From the NCBI GenBank assembly GCA_019155185.1, contig CM032808.1:8298716-8362715 (forward strand): DNA of 64,000 nucleotides. Reading direction: 5' to 3'. Positions 63,083 through 64,000 of this stretch are shown here, in pieces (positions within the stretch are counted from its first letter, which is position 1; the number at the start of each line of letters is the position of its first letter). This stretch comes from Beaufortia kweichowensis (lineage: Eukaryota; Chordata; Actinopteri; Cypriniformes; Gastromyzontidae). The translations under genes and the position numbers were made by a program. Under the pieces are notes generated by a model. It searched no databases and had not been told where the DNA came from. It saw only the letters and a list, made by a program, of their open reading frames with translations.

Positions 63083-64000
63083 ACTTAAAGAATATACACA
63101 CGTGCATGTTTGGGTGACACCTAGAATATCCATTGCGTAATATCACACATAAATCATATCAGAGATCTACAAGTATGGACGTTCCTTTAAACTGGAGTCA
63201 CAGTAAAAGACGGTAAGGAACAACAGTAGAAGCTTGTGCAAATTGACAAAAGCATGTGATAGTGCTGCCAAATGTGTGACAATATAATTTAATAAAAACA
63301 AGATGCTGCTCTCTCACACCCCACAAATTGCAAATACAAACTCTGCTGTTTTTACTGCTTAAGTTCACATCAGTAACTGTAGCACAGCAAACCTTATTGT
63401 TTCTAATTACAATGCAGCTGATGCACATTTGGCGCGCACCTAGTTAAAATAGGTTGATTAGAAACATCCCCATTAAAACATTTACATGTGCGTGCAAAGG
63501 AAGTCCTCGCTTTCCTGCGGCGTGCTGGTTTCATATCCTGCTTTGTTGTCACAGCAACGGAAGGTTCGGTTTTGGTTTTTCTTTTGATCTTTAAAAGAAG
63601 CCGTGTGCACCACCATAATACTTTTGAAAAGCCACAACTGTCCAGAGGCAAGAAAAGAGCCAAAGGGCGAGAATGGCCAAGACTGAGGGCTAAACATTTT
63701 AGCAAACTTAGTCACAATATTAATAAATATGATTATTAATATTGTTTTATTACTACACATGATAAAATTGTAAATAATTCAGTGTCAGTATATGACACGC
63801 TTACAGTCTTTAACATTTTGCTTTAAGAGCTACAATGGTTACAGACTGTCTCTCTCTCCGCCAAGTGTAAATTGACAAATCTATTTTTTCATCAAAAATG
63901 TAATCAAACATTAACAGTTACTAGCAACAAGACCGTTTAAGGCTGTAAATATTTTTTTGTGTATATTACTCCCGACCAACTTTTTCTCTTTTTATCATCA

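Noticed and set aside
62777..63133. 118-codon open frame on the - strand
   Set aside because: No recognisable domain. The block has a strong internal donor, which fits a non-coding exon or conserved element better.

Overview
This is vertebrate nuclear DNA: split genes with GT-AG introns, AT-rich non-coding sequence, long dinucleotide microsatellites and many short non-autonomous transposons. The repeat families (the 'gggatagttcacccaaaaatg' element, the 'gctgggttattttaaccca' element, a tRNA-derived SINE whose tail reads like 'gcactgtaagtcgctttgg') and the protein sequences point to a teleost, most likely a cyprinid. I cannot name the species. No bacterial, phage or CRISPR features were seen.

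There are two protein-coding genes, arranged tail to tail. From 16 to 8856 on the + strand are the last 17 exons of a polycystin-1 gene (pkd1 family, probably pkd1a): transmembrane segments, the extracellular polycystin (TOP) domain, the TRP-like membrane block and the cytoplasmic coiled-coil tail. The 5' part of the gene lies left of the window. As given, the reading frame breaks by one base at the end of the exon at 6040-6326. From 45368 down to 25518 on the - strand is a complete thyroid hormone receptor alpha coding sequence (thra, most likely the thrab paralogue). It has eight coding exons and predicts 409 residues. All junctions are phase-consistent, and a stop codon sits directly upstream of the start.

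The 16.7 kb between the two stop codons holds both 3' UTRs, old transposons and a diverged tandem duplication: blocks near 16.5-17.5 and 17.9-18.4 kb resemble blocks near 18.5-19.5 and 21.9-22.4 kb. From 45.6 to 64 kb lies the upstream part of the thra locus. It contains no convincing coding sequence. It does have three long simple repeats, several candidate regulatory sites and one candidate non-coding exon.

The genes have no obvious joint function. Polycystin-1 is a membrane receptor/channel partner, and thra encodes a T3-responsive transcription factor. The points most worth checking are the pkd1 frameshift, a duplicated 3' splice region in the last pkd1 intron, a roughly 100-bp GA tract abutting the acceptor of the thra second-zinc-finger exon, and the duplicated block downstream of thra. 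I did not find a wholly new biological system.
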